Shown one piece after another: positions 38,007 to 48,900 of a stretch of 64,000 nt of DNA; the first letter of the stretch is position 1; each line of letters begins with the position of its first letter. Source of the stretch: VXYL01 sp965243095 (GTDB taxonomy: Bacteria > Pseudomonadota > Gammaproteobacteria > Pseudomonadales > Azotimanducaceae); NCBI GenBank assembly GCA_965243095.1, contig OZ251530.1, positions 3,472,001-3,536,000 on the forward strand. The letters are read 5' to 3'. The notes beneath the pieces were generated by a model. It worked only from the letters and a program-made list of their open reading frames with translations. It was not told the origin of the DNA and ran no database searches. Position numbers and translations under genes: made by a program.

Positions 38007-39701
38007 ATGAACCTAGCGCAGCTTCTTTCCGCCCGGCTGGACGCCGCGTTCGCCGTCGCGGGAGCGCCGGGAGCACCCGCGATCGTCGGCCCGGCGACGC
38101 GCCCGGAGTTCGGCGATTACCAAGCCAACGGCGCCATGGCCGCCGCCAAACGCTTGCGGATGCCGCCGCGGGAGCTGGCGGCGCAGGTGATCGAAGCAGC
38201 GCAGTTGCAAGGCATCGCCAGCGCGGAGGTCACCGGCCCCGGCTTCATCAGCCTCGCCATTGACGACGCGTGGCTCGCCAACGCCATCGCCGCCGAGCCG
38301 ATCCTGCGGCCATTGGCTACTGCGGAACGGGTGGTCGTGGACTATTCGCACCCCAATCTCGCCAAGGAGATGCAGGTTCACCACCTGCGCAGCACCATCA
38401 TCGGCGACGCGGTGGCGCGGGTGCTGGAAGCGCTCGGTTGCGAGGTGCTGCGGCAGAACCACGTGGGCGACTGGGGCACGGGTTTCGGGCGCTTGGTGGC
38501 GCACTTGGACGACTGCGGCGAGGACTCCGGGCAGCTAGCGGACCTGGAGCGCTTCTACACCGCCGCCTCCGCCCGCTTCGAAAGCGATCCGGCGTTCGCC
38601 GAGCGGGCGCGCGCCGTGGTCGTGCAGTTGCAGCGCGGCGACGCGGACACCCGCCGCCGCTGGAAGCGCTACATCGATCTCTCGATGTCGCACTGCCAAG
38701 CCGTGTACGACGCTTTGGGCGTAAGCCTGCGCCCCGAGCATGTGCGCGGCGAAAGCGCCTACAACGACGCCTTGGACGGCATCGTGGCGGATTTGGCCGC
38801 CAAGGGCCTCGTCACCGAGTCCGATGGCGCGTTGTGCGTCTTCTTGGCGGAGTTCAAGGGCAAGGACGGCAGCCCCACGCCGATCATCGTGCGCAAGTCC
38901 GATGGCGGCTACCTGTACCACTCCACCGATCTCGCGGCGCTGCGCCACCGCGCCGAAACCCTCGCCGCCAAGCGCGTGCTGTACATCGTCGATGCCCGCC
39001 AAGCGCTGCACTTCCGCCAACTTTTCGCCTTGGCGAAGGCCGCCGGCTACGGCGACGGGGTGTCGTTCGAGCACCACCCCTTCGGCGCCATGCTCGGCGC
39101 GGACAAGCGCCCGTTCAAGACGCGCCAAGGCGGCGGCGCCCGGCTGCTCGACTTGCTAAGCGAAGCGCAGACGCGGGCGCGGCAGCTGGTCGCGCAAAAG
39201 AACCCGGACCTCAGCGCCGACGAGATGGCCAGCGTCGCGCGGGCGGTGGGCGTGGGCGCGGTGAAGTACGCGGACCTGTCCAAGAACCGCACCGGCGACT
39301 ACGTGTTCGACTGGAACGCCATGCTCTCCTTCGACAGCAACACCGGCCCGTACCTGCAATACGCCTACGCCCGCATCCAGAGCATCTTCGAGAAAGGCGG
39401 CGTGGCCCCGGGCGATGCGTTCGCCGGCGAGCCGCGCATCGCCACGCCGGAGGAACACGCGCTGGCGCTAAGGCTGGCGCGCTTGCAGGAAGTGGTGGAG
39501 CAGGTCGGCGCCACCGCCATGCCGCACCACCTGTGCTCCTACCTGCACGAGCTGGCCACCGCGTTCACGCGCTTCTACGAAAACTGCCCGGTGCTGGCGA
39601 GCGACGCCCGCGAAAGCCGCCTGCTCCTCTGCCGCCGCACCGCCGAAACGCTGCACACCGGCCTCGGCCTGCTGGGCATCGTCACCGTGCCGCGCATGTA
39701 G
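38007..39701 (+). CDS. argS: Arginyl-tRNA synthetase
   Basis: 564 residues. The class I HIGH-like motif lies in YSHPNLAKEMQVHHLRSTII (114-133, with QVHH for the usual HVGH). Other ArgRS hallmarks are NHVGDWGTGFGRLVAHL, DGGYLYHSTDLAALRHR, VLYIVDARQALHFRQLF and the C-terminal anticodon-binding helix set. ArgRS normally lacks a canonical KMSKS lysine motif, as here (DKRPFKTRQGG). Confidence 0.93.
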   Translation: MNLAQLLSARLDAAFAVAGAPGAPAIVGPATRPEFGDYQANGAMAAAKRLRMPPRELAAQVIEAAQLQGIASAEVTGPGFISLAIDDAWLANAIAAEPILRPLATAERVVVDYSHPNLAKEMQVHHLRSTIIGDAVARVLEALGCEVLRQNHVGDWGTGFGRLVAHLDDCGEDSGQLADLERFYTAASARFESDPAFAERARAVVVQLQRGDADTRRRWKRYIDLSMSHCQAVYDALGVSLRPEHVRGESAYNDALDGIVADLAAKGLVTESDGALCVFLAEFKGKDGSPTPIIVRKSDGGYLYHSTDLAALRHRAETLAAKRVLYIVDARQALHFRQLFALAKAAGYGDGVSFEHHPFGAMLGADKRPFKTRQGGGARLLDLLSEAQTRARQLVAQKNPDLSADEMASVARAVGVGAVKYADLSKNRTGDYVFDWNAMLSFDSNTGPYLQYAYARIQSIFEKGGVAPGDAFAGEPRIATPEEHALALRLARLQEVVEQVGATAMPHHLCSYLHELATAFTRFYENCPVLASDARESRLLLCRRTAETLHTGLGLLGIVTVPRM

Positions 39702-39707
39702 GCGCCA

Positions 39708-39769
39708 CGTCCAATTCGCGTCCAATTACGTCCAATTGACGTCTAATTGCGTCCAATTAACGTCCAATT
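39708..39769. repeat. Six CGTCCAATT repeats phased at one helical turn
   Basis: Copies start at 39708, 39719, 39729, 39740 (CGTCTAATT), 39750 and 39761, giving spacings 11, 10, 11, 10, 11. The mean of 10.6 bp equals B-DNA pitch, so all copies face the same side of the helix. It lies between the convergent ends of argS and the desaturase gene. Confidence 0.85.
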
Positions 39770-39870
39770 CGTGCTCATAAAAATACGTTTGCTTTTCAAT
39801 GCCTTACAGACACTCCAACAGAATCAACCACGTTTGGACGCCATCCGAAACGGCACTATCGCCGCCGTGG

Positions 39871-39909
39871 GGCGGCCATTAGGCCGTGCGGGCGGCCAAT
39901 TAGGCCGTG
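39871..39909. repeat. Tandem GGCGGCC(A)ATTAGGCCGTG pair
   Basis: Two copies (39871-39888, 39891-39909) start 20 bp apart; each contains GGCC..GGCC half-palindromes. The second runs into the last codons of the desaturase gene. Confidence 0.6.
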
Positions 39910-41102
39910 GCCGGCCGCAACGGCATCGTGTAGGACTTGAGGTAGCTCACGAATTCGCCGAGGGCGTGGATGCCGGTGTTTTCGGCTTCCGCGCACCACT
40001 CCTTGAAGGCGCGCAGCAGGTCGTCGCCGTTGCCGCCGCGCTTGGCCCAAACGGCGGTCAGTTCCAAGCGCTTCTCGTAGATGGTCTTCAGCACCGGGCT
40101 CGATTCCACGATCGCGTGGATGTCGCGGCGGTCGCAATCGCGCACCATCGCGTCCTCGCGGCACAGCACGCTCTTGGCGCGCCGCAGCAGCCGCCGGCCG
40201 GCCGAGTTCGCGCCGCGGCGCTCCTGCTTGGCCAAGGGCGCCACCACCCGCTCGGCGTAGTGCGCCATGACGCGGAAACGGTCGTTGAGCACCGCCCAGA
40301 CGGTGTCCATGTCCACATGCGCCTTGCCATGCACCCGCGTCAACACCGGGCCGGTGGAGCGCGGCTTGGCCCAGCCGGCGAAGGCGAAGAGGCGGATCCA
40401 GAACCAGCCGATGTCGAACTCCCACGGCTTCACGGACAGCTTGGCGGAGTTGGGATAGGTGTGGTGGTTGTTGTGCAACTCCTCGCCGCCAATGAGGATG
40501 CCCCAAGGCACGACGTTCTTCGAGGCGTCCGCGGTCTCGAAATTGCGATAGCCGGTGTGGTGGCAGACGCCGTTGATGACGCCGGCGGCCAGCACCGGAA
40601 TCCACAGCATCTGCACAGCCCAAACGACGATGCCGACGCTGCCGAAGAGCGCGACGCCAAGCGCCAACATGACGCCGATGCCGAGATAGTGGCGGCGGCC
40701 GAACACCTGCCGCTCCCACCAATCGTCCGGCGTGCCTTTGCCGTACTTCTCCAGCGTCTCGGGCGTGCTGCCGGCGCGGTAGTACTCGGTGCCTCTCCAG
40801 AAGATCGCCTTCAGGCCGTGGACTTGCGGGCTGTGCGGGTCGGCCTCCGTCTCGGTGGTGGCGTGGTGCTTGCGATGCACCGCCGTCCACTCCTTCGTCA
40901 CCATGCCGGTGGTGAGCCACAGCCACAGGCGGAAGAAGAAGCTCAAGCCCGGCGCCAAGTCCAGCGCCCGGTGCGCGGAGTGCCGGTGCAGGTACACCGT
41001 CACGGCCACGATGGTCGTGTGGGTTACGACGAGCGTGTACAACAGCGGCGCCCATATCGACGGCCCCACCACGCCGTACCACCAGTCAACCAAGTTCAAC
41101 AC
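39900..41102 (-). CDS. Acyl-CoA/acyl-lipid fatty acid desaturase
   Basis: 400 residues. The three histidine boxes are HRHSAHR (39-45), HRKHH (76-80) and HNNHH (210-214), which bind the diiron centre. Hydrophobic segments around 18-38, 52-66 and 140-178 span the membrane. The C-terminal 150 residues (from about 245) add a helical extension that ends WCAEAENTGIHALGEFVSYL and is common in a proteobacterial subfamily. It introduces a double bond, likely delta-9. Confidence 0.9.
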   Translation of the reverse strand: MLNLVDWWYGVVGPSIWAPLLYTLVVTHTTIVAVTVYLHRHSAHRALDLAPGLSFFFRLWLWLTTGMVTKEWTAVHRKHHATTETEADPHSPQVHGLKAIFWRGTEYYRAGSTPETLEKYGKGTPDDWWERQVFGRRHYLGIGVMLALGVALFGSVGIVVWAVQMLWIPVLAAGVINGVCHHTGYRNFETADASKNVVPWGILIGGEELHNNHHTYPNSAKLSVKPWEFDIGWFWIRLFAFAGWAKPRSTGPVLTRVHGKAHVDMDTVWAVLNDRFRVMAHYAERVVAPLAKQERRGANSAGRRLLRRAKSVLCREDAMVRDCDRRDIHAIVESSPVLKTIYEKRLELTAVWAKRGGNGDDLLRAFKEWCAEAENTGIHALGEFVSYLKSYTMPLRPATA

Positions 41103-41240
41103 CGTTTTCGTTGCCTCCGTGCCGTTTGTTCATGGCCGCTGCACGCCGGCGCGCGGCGCAGCGAATCCACGCGAGGAACGATAGCGCACTTTGCGCCGCC
41201 TCGCCATCACCAAAATCACCAACCATCTGCTCGGCACGTC

Positions 41241-41318
41241 CTGGGAGCGCGGGCGTCTCGCCCGCACATTTCGTCAGGGGTGTTCACCTTCTGCGGGCGA
41301 GACGCCCGCGCTCCCAGG
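41241..41318. repeat. REP-like pair in inverted orientation
   Basis: CTGGGAGCGCGGGCGTCTCG and, 40 bp on, GCGGGCGAGACGCCCGCGCT CCCAG (space added). The two form a long inverted repeat downstream of the DUF3604 gene, upstream of the desaturase gene. Confidence 0.7.
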
Positions 41319-41344
41319 GCCGCCTCGCCATCACCAATTCACCG

Positions 41345-43894
41345 TCACCGGGAGGGGAAACCGCCCACCCAGACCGGGCTGGCCCAGGCGATGGCGTCGT
41401 TGGCCTGCTTGACGCGCACATAGTAGTGGTCGCCTTGCCGGTCGCCGTGGTCGGTGAGCGCGAAGGAGACGTCCATCTCGCCGGCGGCGATCACACGCCG
41501 CAGCGTCACCCGGTCCACATAGCCGCCGAACGGCACCTCGCGGCGCAGCATGCCGGCTTCCAGCAGGCGCAACTCCAGCGTCAGCTCGGCCGCGGGAACC
41601 ACCTGATGCGGGCGGAAACGCGGCGGGCCGCCGCCGAATTCGCGCCCCTCGCGCAGTTTCAGCGTGAACGTGGTCGTGCGGCGCACATCGCTGAGCGCGA
41701 GCTTGATGCCGCTGGTGCCGCCGCGGGTGTAGGTGCGGAACGCCACGGCGGAACCGTCGGTCACGTCCAGCGAGTGGATGTGGTCCGTGTGGAAGTCCAT
41801 GCCCTGGGCAACGCGAACCACGGCGTCTTGCACGGTCAGCTCGCCCCACCACCAGCGCCAACCGCGCGGATTGTCGCCCGGATGGTAGGGCGTGGAGTCG
41901 GACTCGAACACGAGCAGGTACTCGCCATCGCCGACGCCTTGCGTCTCGGCATCGGTCAGATAGTCCTCGCGCCAGATTTCCTCGCCGTTCCTCACCACCA
42001 CGATGTGGTCGATGGGCGCGGTGCCGATCACCCGCCCGGCCAGCCGCCGCTCCTCGGCGAACTCCGCGCGCGTCCCCATCGGCGCGTCGTTGACGGTGAA
42101 GTCCAGAATCATGCGCTCGCCGGTGGTGGCGTAGGCGGCGCGGTCGCGCAAGGCGTCGAACAGCACATCCCGGGTGCGCGACTGCGCCCGCACGGCCGCG
42201 AGGCCACCGCGTTGCGAAAGCGAACCACCTTGCGGAGCGCTGTAGCCCGGCTGGCTCAGGTGGTTGTCGCTGGCGGCGACGAAGCCCACTTGGTGGCCTT
42301 GGCGCAGGTAGTTGCGGGCGAACCACTCGAAGGTGCCGTGTTGCGACATGATCTCCACCACCGGCGCGAGTTGCGGGTCGCTGAGCCGGTAGTCGCCGGC
42401 TTGGTGGGCGTGGGGAATCACCACCACGTCGGCCGGATCGTGGTGCGTGCGCAGCCCCTGAAAGAGCCGCGAGAGCGTGCCGTACTCCTGCGCCGGAATG
42501 CGCCGCCGGTTGTCCGGGGTGCGCAGCAGCACGTTGTGGTGGCCGCCCTGGGTGTTTTGCACGGTCCACTCGTAGCCGAGAAACGCGACGAACTCGCCTT
42601 CCGTGGAGAAGCGGCGCACATTCGCGGCCAGCATCTGCCACTCCAGGTCGTCCATCCATATGTCGTGTTCGGAATGCGCCACGAAGTCCAGCCGCGCGTC
42701 GGCGCGCGCCCACGTCATCAGCCGCTCGGCGGTGCCGACGCCTTCGGCGAAACCCGAGTGAACGTGGGTTTCGCCCCAATAGACGCGCCGCGACGGCGCT
42801 TCCTCCACGAGAATGGGGTTCACGGTGCCGGCGATGGCGCCGTCCGTGGAGCGAATGGCGAGTCGATAGACGCCCGGCGCGTCGAAACGAACATTCGCCA
42901 ATGCGGACAGCGCTCCGCCGGCGGGGATCGCGCCGACCCGCTCGCCGTTCGCCCACACCTCCCACGCCGGCACCGGCCCGGTGGCGCGGTTGCAGAACCG
43001 ATCCCGGGCGCGCACGGCGATGGTGAACGCCTCGCCGGCGGCCACTATCGACGGCGCCACGCCATCGACGCCGGCCACGCCGCCGCCGATGACCGCGATC
43101 GGCTGGATGGGCAGGCTGACGAGCAGGCCGGAACCATCGAAATCGACGTAGAGCGGCAGCGGCATGCGGTCGCTGGCGAAGCTCGGCAGCAACAACCCGC
43201 GCCCGCCACCGCTGGTGTCGCCGTAGGTGATGGTCACGGTGTCGCCGGCGGTGAGGTGGCCGGCGGTGACGCGGAACATCAAGGTGTCGGCGGCGCGGCG
43301 AAAGCCGCCGTGCATCCCGCCCATCGGCAGCGCGGACTTGGAGAAGTACACGTTCGGATTGGACGAGGCGATGGCGACGTGGTTGTCGCCGCCGGCGTCG
43401 TCCGTCTGGTAGGCCATGCCGGTCATGAAGTGGCGCGCCACGACGAAGCCGCCGCCCGGTTCGATGCCTTTGGCGCCCACGGTGTAGATCTGGCGGATGG
43501 TGGCGTGGGTGCGGACTTGGAACGGCCCGGCGTCCGCCGTCAAAGCGCCCACGGCGTCCGGCTGCTCGTCGAGCAAGGCGAGTTCGCGCACCGCCGGATC
43601 CAGCGCCCAGATGCGCCCGGCGCGGCCCGGATAGGCGAGCACGCCGGAGGCGACCGAGGTGGCGTTCACCGGCACGTAGCGTCCGGCCAGCGCGTAGGCG
43701 TTGACCCAATCGAGCAGCGTTCGGGCGCGGGCGCGGGCGTTGGCGCGGTTGCTGGGCGTGCGTTCCACATCCGCCTTGAGCGCCTCCACGCGGGCGCGCA
43801 GTTCCGGCGCCAGGTAATCCGGTGCATCCTGCGCCGTGGCGACGGCGCCGCAAGCGGCGATGCCGAGCAGCGCGGCGGCGAAGGCCGGTTTCAT
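41345..43894 (-). CDS. DUF3604 secreted protein (PHP-like metal site)
   Basis: 849 residues with a signal peptide (AFAAALLGIAACGAVATA). The DUF3604 core begins at about residue 370: RRVYWGETHVHSGFAEGVG, LDFVAHSEHD, VVVIPHAHQAGDY and VGFVAASDNHLSQPGY, with the PHP-type histidines. The N-terminal half is beta-rich. Homologues are predicted phosphoesterases/hydrolases of unknown substrate. The ATG at 43894 overlaps the M3 peptidase stop by 4 bp, so the two genes are coupled. Confidence 0.85.
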   Translation of the reverse strand: MKPAFAAALLGIAACGAVATAQDAPDYLAPELRARVEALKADVERTPSNRANARARARTLLDWVNAYALAGRYVPVNATSVASGVLAYPGRAGRIWALDPAVRELALLDEQPDAVGALTADAGPFQVRTHATIRQIYTVGAKGIEPGGGFVVARHFMTGMAYQTDDAGGDNHVAIASSNPNVYFSKSALPMGGMHGGFRRAADTLMFRVTAGHLTAGDTVTITYGDTSGGGRGLLLPSFASDRMPLPLYVDFDGSGLLVSLPIQPIAVIGGGVAGVDGVAPSIVAAGEAFTIAVRARDRFCNRATGPVPAWEVWANGERVGAIPAGGALSALANVRFDAPGVYRLAIRSTDGAIAGTVNPILVEEAPSRRVYWGETHVHSGFAEGVGTAERLMTWARADARLDFVAHSEHDIWMDDLEWQMLAANVRRFSTEGEFVAFLGYEWTVQNTQGGHHNVLLRTPDNRRRIPAQEYGTLSRLFQGLRTHHDPADVVVIPHAHQAGDYRLSDPQLAPVVEIMSQHGTFEWFARNYLRQGHQVGFVAASDNHLSQPGYSAPQGGSLSQRGGLAAVRAQSRTRDVLFDALRDRAAYATTGERMILDFTVNDAPMGTRAEFAEERRLAGRVIGTAPIDHIVVVRNGEEIWREDYLTDAETQGVGDGEYLLVFESDSTPYHPGDNPRGWRWWWGELTVQDAVVRVAQGMDFHTDHIHSLDVTDGSAVAFRTYTRGGTSGIKLALSDVRRTTTFTLKLREGREFGGGPPRFRPHQVVPAAELTLELRLLEAGMLRREVPFGGYVDRVTLRRVIAAGEMDVSFALTDHGDRQGDHYYVRVKQANDAIAWASPVWVGGFPSR

Positions 43895-45726
43895 TCGGGC
43901 GCCGCGCCGGCGGTCGTCTCGATCAACCGCTCGAACTCGTCCACCCGCGCGGCGAGACCGCCCAAGGTGCCGCGCCAGAAGTCCGGCTTCGTCAGATCGA
44001 CATCCAAGTGCTTGGCCGCCAACTCCTCGGCGGTCATCCGCCCAGTGTCGCGCAACAGCGCTTCGTAGCGGGCGAAGAACGCATCCCCGAAGGCGTCGCG
44101 CTGGGCGTACACGCCCAGGCTGAACAGGTAGCCGAAGAGGTAGGGGAAGTTGTAGAAGCTGAGGTCGGAGATGTAGAAGTGCAGCTTGCTGGCCCAGAAC
44201 AGCGGATCCGGTTCGGCGAGGCAGTCGCCGTACCACTTCTCCCACGCCGCGCTCATCATGGCTTTGAGTTCGGCCGGGCGTTGCGGGCGCACGGCGCGGG
44301 CCTCGTAGAAGCTGCGCTCGAACTCGAAGCGGGTGGGTATGTTGAGCACGAACGAGGTGAGCGCCGCGGCTTCCTCCCAAACGATGGCGAGCTGCTCGGC
44401 CGGCGTCTTGGCGCGGCGCAGCAGCGCGTCGCGCACGGTGGCTTCGCCGAAGGTGCTCGCCGTCTCGGCTATCGCCATGCCGTAGCTGCGCTGACACTCG
44501 GGCAGGTCGCGCATGGCCCAGGAGTGGAAGGCGTGGCCCAGCTCGTGGGCGAGGATGATCACGTCCGAAGTGCCGCCGCTGTACGTCATGTACACGCGGG
44601 GCGTGCGCGATTTGCGGAAACCCGTGCAGTACGCGCCCGGGCTTTTGCGGTCGCCCACCGTGCCTTCGATCCAACGCTGGCGCGCCATCATGCGGACGAA
44701 CTCGCCCATGCGCGGATCGACGCGCCCATAGGCTTCGGCGATGAGATCGATGGCTTGCGCGTAGGGGATCTCATCGCCGCCCTCGCTGCCTTGGGGCGCC
44801 GGGGCGCGTAGATCCCATGCGCAGTAGCGGGGCTTGCCGTACGCCTTCGCCTGCAACAGCGCCGCCCGCCGCGCCAGCGCCCGGCCCTCCTCGGCAACGC
44901 CGAGCACCGTCTCCAGCGTGGCGCGTTCGATGCGGTTGGCATGCACCGGCGCATCGAGGAAATGCACTTCGCCCGAGCCCGCGGCCGGCGCGGAACGCCG
45001 CCGGCACATCTCCAAGCGCCAGCCGGCGATGGCGTTGACGGCCGCCGCGCACGACTCCTCGTGTTCTTCCCAAGCGCCGTTGATCGCCCGCCACGCCCGC
45101 TCGCGCAGCGCGTCGTCCGGGCGCAGCAGCAGGGCGCTCGCCGCCGCCAAGCCGAGTTTCCGCTCTTGGCCATCGACCTCCACGCGGCAGGTGAGCGTGC
45201 CGGCGAGCTGGTCGTAGAGCCCGCCCCAAGCGTGGATGCCGTCTTGGGCGAGCGCGCTCGCCAAGGTCTCCTCCGCCAGCGGCAGCAACTCGTGCCGCCG
45301 TTTGCGCGCGTGCAGCACTTGGAAGCGCGCCGGCGCGACGGCTTCGGCGTCAAGGAACCGCTCCACCACCTCGTCCGGCGCCAGCTCCAGGAACTGTTGC
45401 AACGGCGCCTCGGCCTGCGCGAAGCGCTTCCGCACCCCTTGCAAGCGCCCGTGCAACGCCTGCGCCGCCTCGTCCTGGCTGTCCACGCTGAGGAGGCAAT
45501 CGGCGTAGGCGTCCAAGTCGTGGAGCAGCCGCTGCGCGTCTTCGAGCAGGGCGAAGACGGCGCGAGCCGCGTCCGGCGTGGGCGTATCCGGCGCAAGCGC
45601 CCCGCCTTGTTCTTCGACTTGGGCAAGAAGATCGCCCACGGCCGCCAAGTCGCGCTCCACTTCGGGCGACTCCGGCGCCGGGTATTCGCTGGCGAGGTCC
45701 CACGCCTCGCCGTGGAGTTGGGTCAT
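43891..45726 (-). CDS. M3 family oligoendopeptidase (PepF-like)
   Basis: 611 residues. The zinc site is HELGH (394-398) in VIILAHELGHAFHSWAMRD, with the downstream Glu in AIAETASTFGEA. Other M3 blocks are GRKSPGAYCTGF-like and FYNFPYLFGYLFSLGVYAQ. It cleaves medium-size peptides in the cytoplasm. I chose the ATG at 45726, at the conserved N-terminus; the upstream extension lies in repeat DNA. Confidence 0.9.
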   Translation of the reverse strand: MTQLHGEAWDLASEYPAPESPEVERDLAAVGDLLAQVEEQGGALAPDTPTPDAARAVFALLEDAQRLLHDLDAYADCLLSVDSQDEAAQALHGRLQGVRKRFAQAEAPLQQFLELAPDEVVERFLDAEAVAPARFQVLHARKRRHELLPLAEETLASALAQDGIHAWGGLYDQLAGTLTCRVEVDGQERKLGLAAASALLLRPDDALRERAWRAINGAWEEHEESCAAAVNAIAGWRLEMCRRRSAPAAGSGEVHFLDAPVHANRIERATLETVLGVAEEGRALARRAALLQAKAYGKPRYCAWDLRAPAPQGSEGGDEIPYAQAIDLIAEAYGRVDPRMGEFVRMMARQRWIEGTVGDRKSPGAYCTGFRKSRTPRVYMTYSGGTSDVIILAHELGHAFHSWAMRDLPECQRSYGMAIAETASTFGEATVRDALLRRAKTPAEQLAIVWEEAAALTSFVLNIPTRFEFERSFYEARAVRPQRPAELKAMMSAAWEKWYGDCLAEPDPLFWASKLHFYISDLSFYNFPYLFGYLFSLGVYAQRDAFGDAFFARYEALLRDTGRMTAEELAAKHLDVDLTKPDFWRGTLGGLAARVDEFERLIETTAGAAPE

Positions 45727-45798
45727 AGGCGTGACACCTGCAAATCCCAAGAGCGGCGAACCTACCACAGTTGGCCGGCTCAACAACGTCTATAACGG

Positions 45799-45885
45799 GG
45801 TGTACGACAGATCTTCGTTCAGCGGCCAACCTAGGAGCGCAGGCGTCTCGCCTGCATTGCGGGCGGAACGCCCGCGTTCCCAGCA
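45799..45885. repeat. Repeat element with REP core (matches 54767-54860)
   Basis: GGGGTGTACGACAGATCTTC GTTCAGCGG, then GGAGCGCAGGCGTCTCGCCTGC and GCGGGCGGAACGCCCGCG TTCCCAG (spaces added). The lead GGTGTRCGACARATC and the REP pair recur in the same order at 54767. Confidence 0.65.
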
Positions 45886-45912
45886 CCAGCGGCTAGGCGG
45901 CCATGCGCGGCG

Positions 45913-48900
45913 TCACTCGGACCCGCCCGGCACCGAGGAGAGATTCGTCAACCGCCCGGTGGCGCTTTCGAGGAGGTTCATCACCCAAAGCGGGCCGCTG
46001 GACGCAACATCAAGCCGCCACTTCCCGGCGCCGTCGCCCAGCCGCCCGTCGAAGCCCTCGCCCCCGGATTCCAGATCGGCCGCCGACAACGTGACCGCGC
46101 GCCCGCCCGGAACCACCACGTCGATTCGGCCTTGGGCGAGGCCGCGGTCGTCCACGCCGGCGATGGTCACCGTGGCCGCCGTCTCCGCCGAGTTGGCCAG
46201 CAGCAGGCTGCTCGCCTGGTTGCGGTTGCTGCCCGGGTTGAACGTCGCCACGGCGTAGCGGTGCGCGCCGTCCCCGGCGGCCGCCGTTGGCGCCACCAGG
46301 TCGTGCATGTTCGTCAGGAAGCCGTCCTCGTGGCGGACGTAGGCCAGAACGTCCACGTCCGCATCGGTCGCCAGTTCCAACCGCCAGTCTCCGCTGCCCG
46401 AACCCACGCCCTCGATGCCCTTGTCGGCGCTGCCCATCTCGAGATCGTGCGAGTTGAAATGCGCCACGCCGTTGCCGGGCACGCGCAGGCTGGTCGGGTA
46501 CTCGCCGCCGCCGTCGTGGGCGCGGACGCGCACGGATGCGGTCTCCGCGCCCTTGTTGACCACCCGCACGAAGCCCTGCCGGCCGGCGGCGTCCGCCGCC
46601 GAGAGGAACAGCGGGACGTGGTGGACGGTCTCCCCGTCGCCGCGCTCCTTGTTCGCCGGCACTGTCGAGAGGTTCGTCAGATGCCCGCTTTCGCTCGCCA
46701 TCAGGCTGACGACGAACACCGGCTGATCCGAACCCACCACCAGACGCCACTTCCCGCCGCCCTCGCCCAACGCGCCGTCGAGCCCCTCGCCGGACTCCAG
46801 TTGCCGCGCCGTCAACGTCCGCGACATCCCGCCTTCGAGTTGCAGGCGAACCGGCCCCGCCCGCGCGCCGGCGTCGTCCACGCCGAAGATCTCGATCGCC
46901 GCCATCTCCCCGCCGGCGTTGGCGAGCCGCAGCCGACTCTCCTGCCGCCAGTTGCTGGCGGGATTGAACGTCGGCACCCGGTATCGCCCGTCCGCGCCCC
47001 TCGGCACCACGTCGTGCATGCTGGTGAGGAACCCGTCGGCGGTGCGGATGTAGCTCAGCACCTGGAGGTCGTTGCCCCAAAGCCGAAGCCGCCAGTCGCC
47101 CTGGCCGGGCCCGATGCCGCGGCCCAACCCCTTGTCCCAGTTGCCGTCCTCCAGATCGCCGGAGTTGAAATGCGCCGCGCCGCCCGACTGCAGCGCCAGC
47201 GTGGCGGGCGACGCCTCGGCGCCATCCTCCGCGAACGCCTCGACATGCGCCGCGCTGCGCCTGCCGCCGTTCACCACCCGCACGAACGCCTGCCGCTGCC
47301 CGCCGGCGCTGGGGAACAGCGGCACGTCGTGGAAGGGGCCTTCCGGGTCGACGATCAGGCCGACCGACTGCGAAATCCTGGTGTTTATCCAGCCGGCGCG
47401 AGGCAGCGGTAAGTTGACGCCAACGGGCAACTCGTAGGCGACACCCTCCAGTTCCAAGACCAGCACCTCATGAGGCTCCTTGCGCATGTCGTCCAACGGC
47501 TGCACTATGGTTGTGGTCGCCTCAGTGGATCCCGCCGGAACAACCGTATCGTCGTAACCATACGGGGAACTCCACGGATCATCCAAATCATCCGCCGCCA
47601 CGTTTGGTTCCATGTCCAGTTCAATGCGAGCCACCCGCCCCTCTCTGCTGAGCCGATCTTCCGCCCTGAGCCCCAGTAGCCAGAGCATCTTGACGTCTTC
47701 GGCGGCCACGCCGGTCAGACGAGCGGTGACTGCCAGCCCTTCGCCCTCCTTCGCCGAGGCATCCGTCGCCAACGCAATCACACGATGGACGACGACGTGC
47801 CTTTCCCGAAGTCGGGCCAACTGCTCCCGCAAGTAAGCCTCGATCAAAGGATTGCCATGCAGGTACACCTCGTACAGCTCCGGAAGCGAGTGCAACGCGG
47901 CGACGTCGACGATGGAGTTGTCGCTGATGTCCAGCGAAGTCAGCCGAACGAGAGGCGCCAACGGCGCGATGTCCGTTATGCGGTTGCCCGCCAACTGCAG
48001 ACGCGTGAGGAATGTCAATCCAGTCAAAGCGGAGATGTCGGTGATTCCATTGCCATCGAGGAACAGATGCCGCAAGCTGCTCAATCCGCTCAACGCTCCG
48101 ATGTCGACAATCCCGGTTCCCCTCAACGACAACACCCGCAGCGACTTCATCTCGGCAAGCGCGGAAATGTCGCGGATCGGGTTGAAGTCGAGATAAAGCC
48201 CTCGCAGGGCTGTGCCCGCCAGCGGTGTCACATCAGTAATCTGATTGCGGTTCAAGTCCAAGCTCCGGAGCCGCGGCATGCGAGCGAACGGCGAAACATC
48301 CGAAATCGCATTGCCGCGTAGGCGGAGAACGCCGCATAGCGGCCACCCCTCGGCCGCCGAAACATCGCGCAAGCGAGCATTGGCAGCCTCGAACACCTGC
48401 AACGTGTGAGTGTTTTGCAAAGGGGAAAGGTCGGCGACATTCGTGCCGTCCATAAACAACCAAATCAGCGGCAGGCCCGCGATCGGCGTCACATCGGAGA
48501 TCGGATTGCTTTCCAGCCTCAGCCACTCAATGCTCGTGTTCTCCAAACCGGACATTGTCGATATGTCGTTTCGTTCGGCGTCCAGTTGCCTGAGCTTTGT
48601 CATCGCCGAGAGAGGCGTCAAATCCGACACTCGGTTGTCGTTGATGACCAGTTCGCGCAGATCGACGAGTTCGGAAAGCGGCCCTAGATCATCGACTTGG
48701 TTCCTGGCCAAGTCCAAACGGCGCAGATTCGTTGAATGTCGCAACGGACGAATGTCGCGCACGCCCGCCGACCAAATTGTAAGCGAGACCAATTTCGGAA
48801 GGTGGGCTAGTGGCGATAGGTCCAGACTGTCGTTCGACGTGCCATTGATATGGAGCTCCCGCAAACCAGTAGCAAATTGGATTCCTGTCAAGTCTCGGAA

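Noticed and set aside
39708..39769. CRISPR-like array
   Set aside because: Repeats are only 9 bp with 1-2 bp between them; there are no spacers of normal length and no cas genes.
41111..44068. A 985-codon plus-strand frame
   Set aside because: Shadow of the DUF3604 gene on the other strand; composition is His/Arg/Ala-rich with no family motif.
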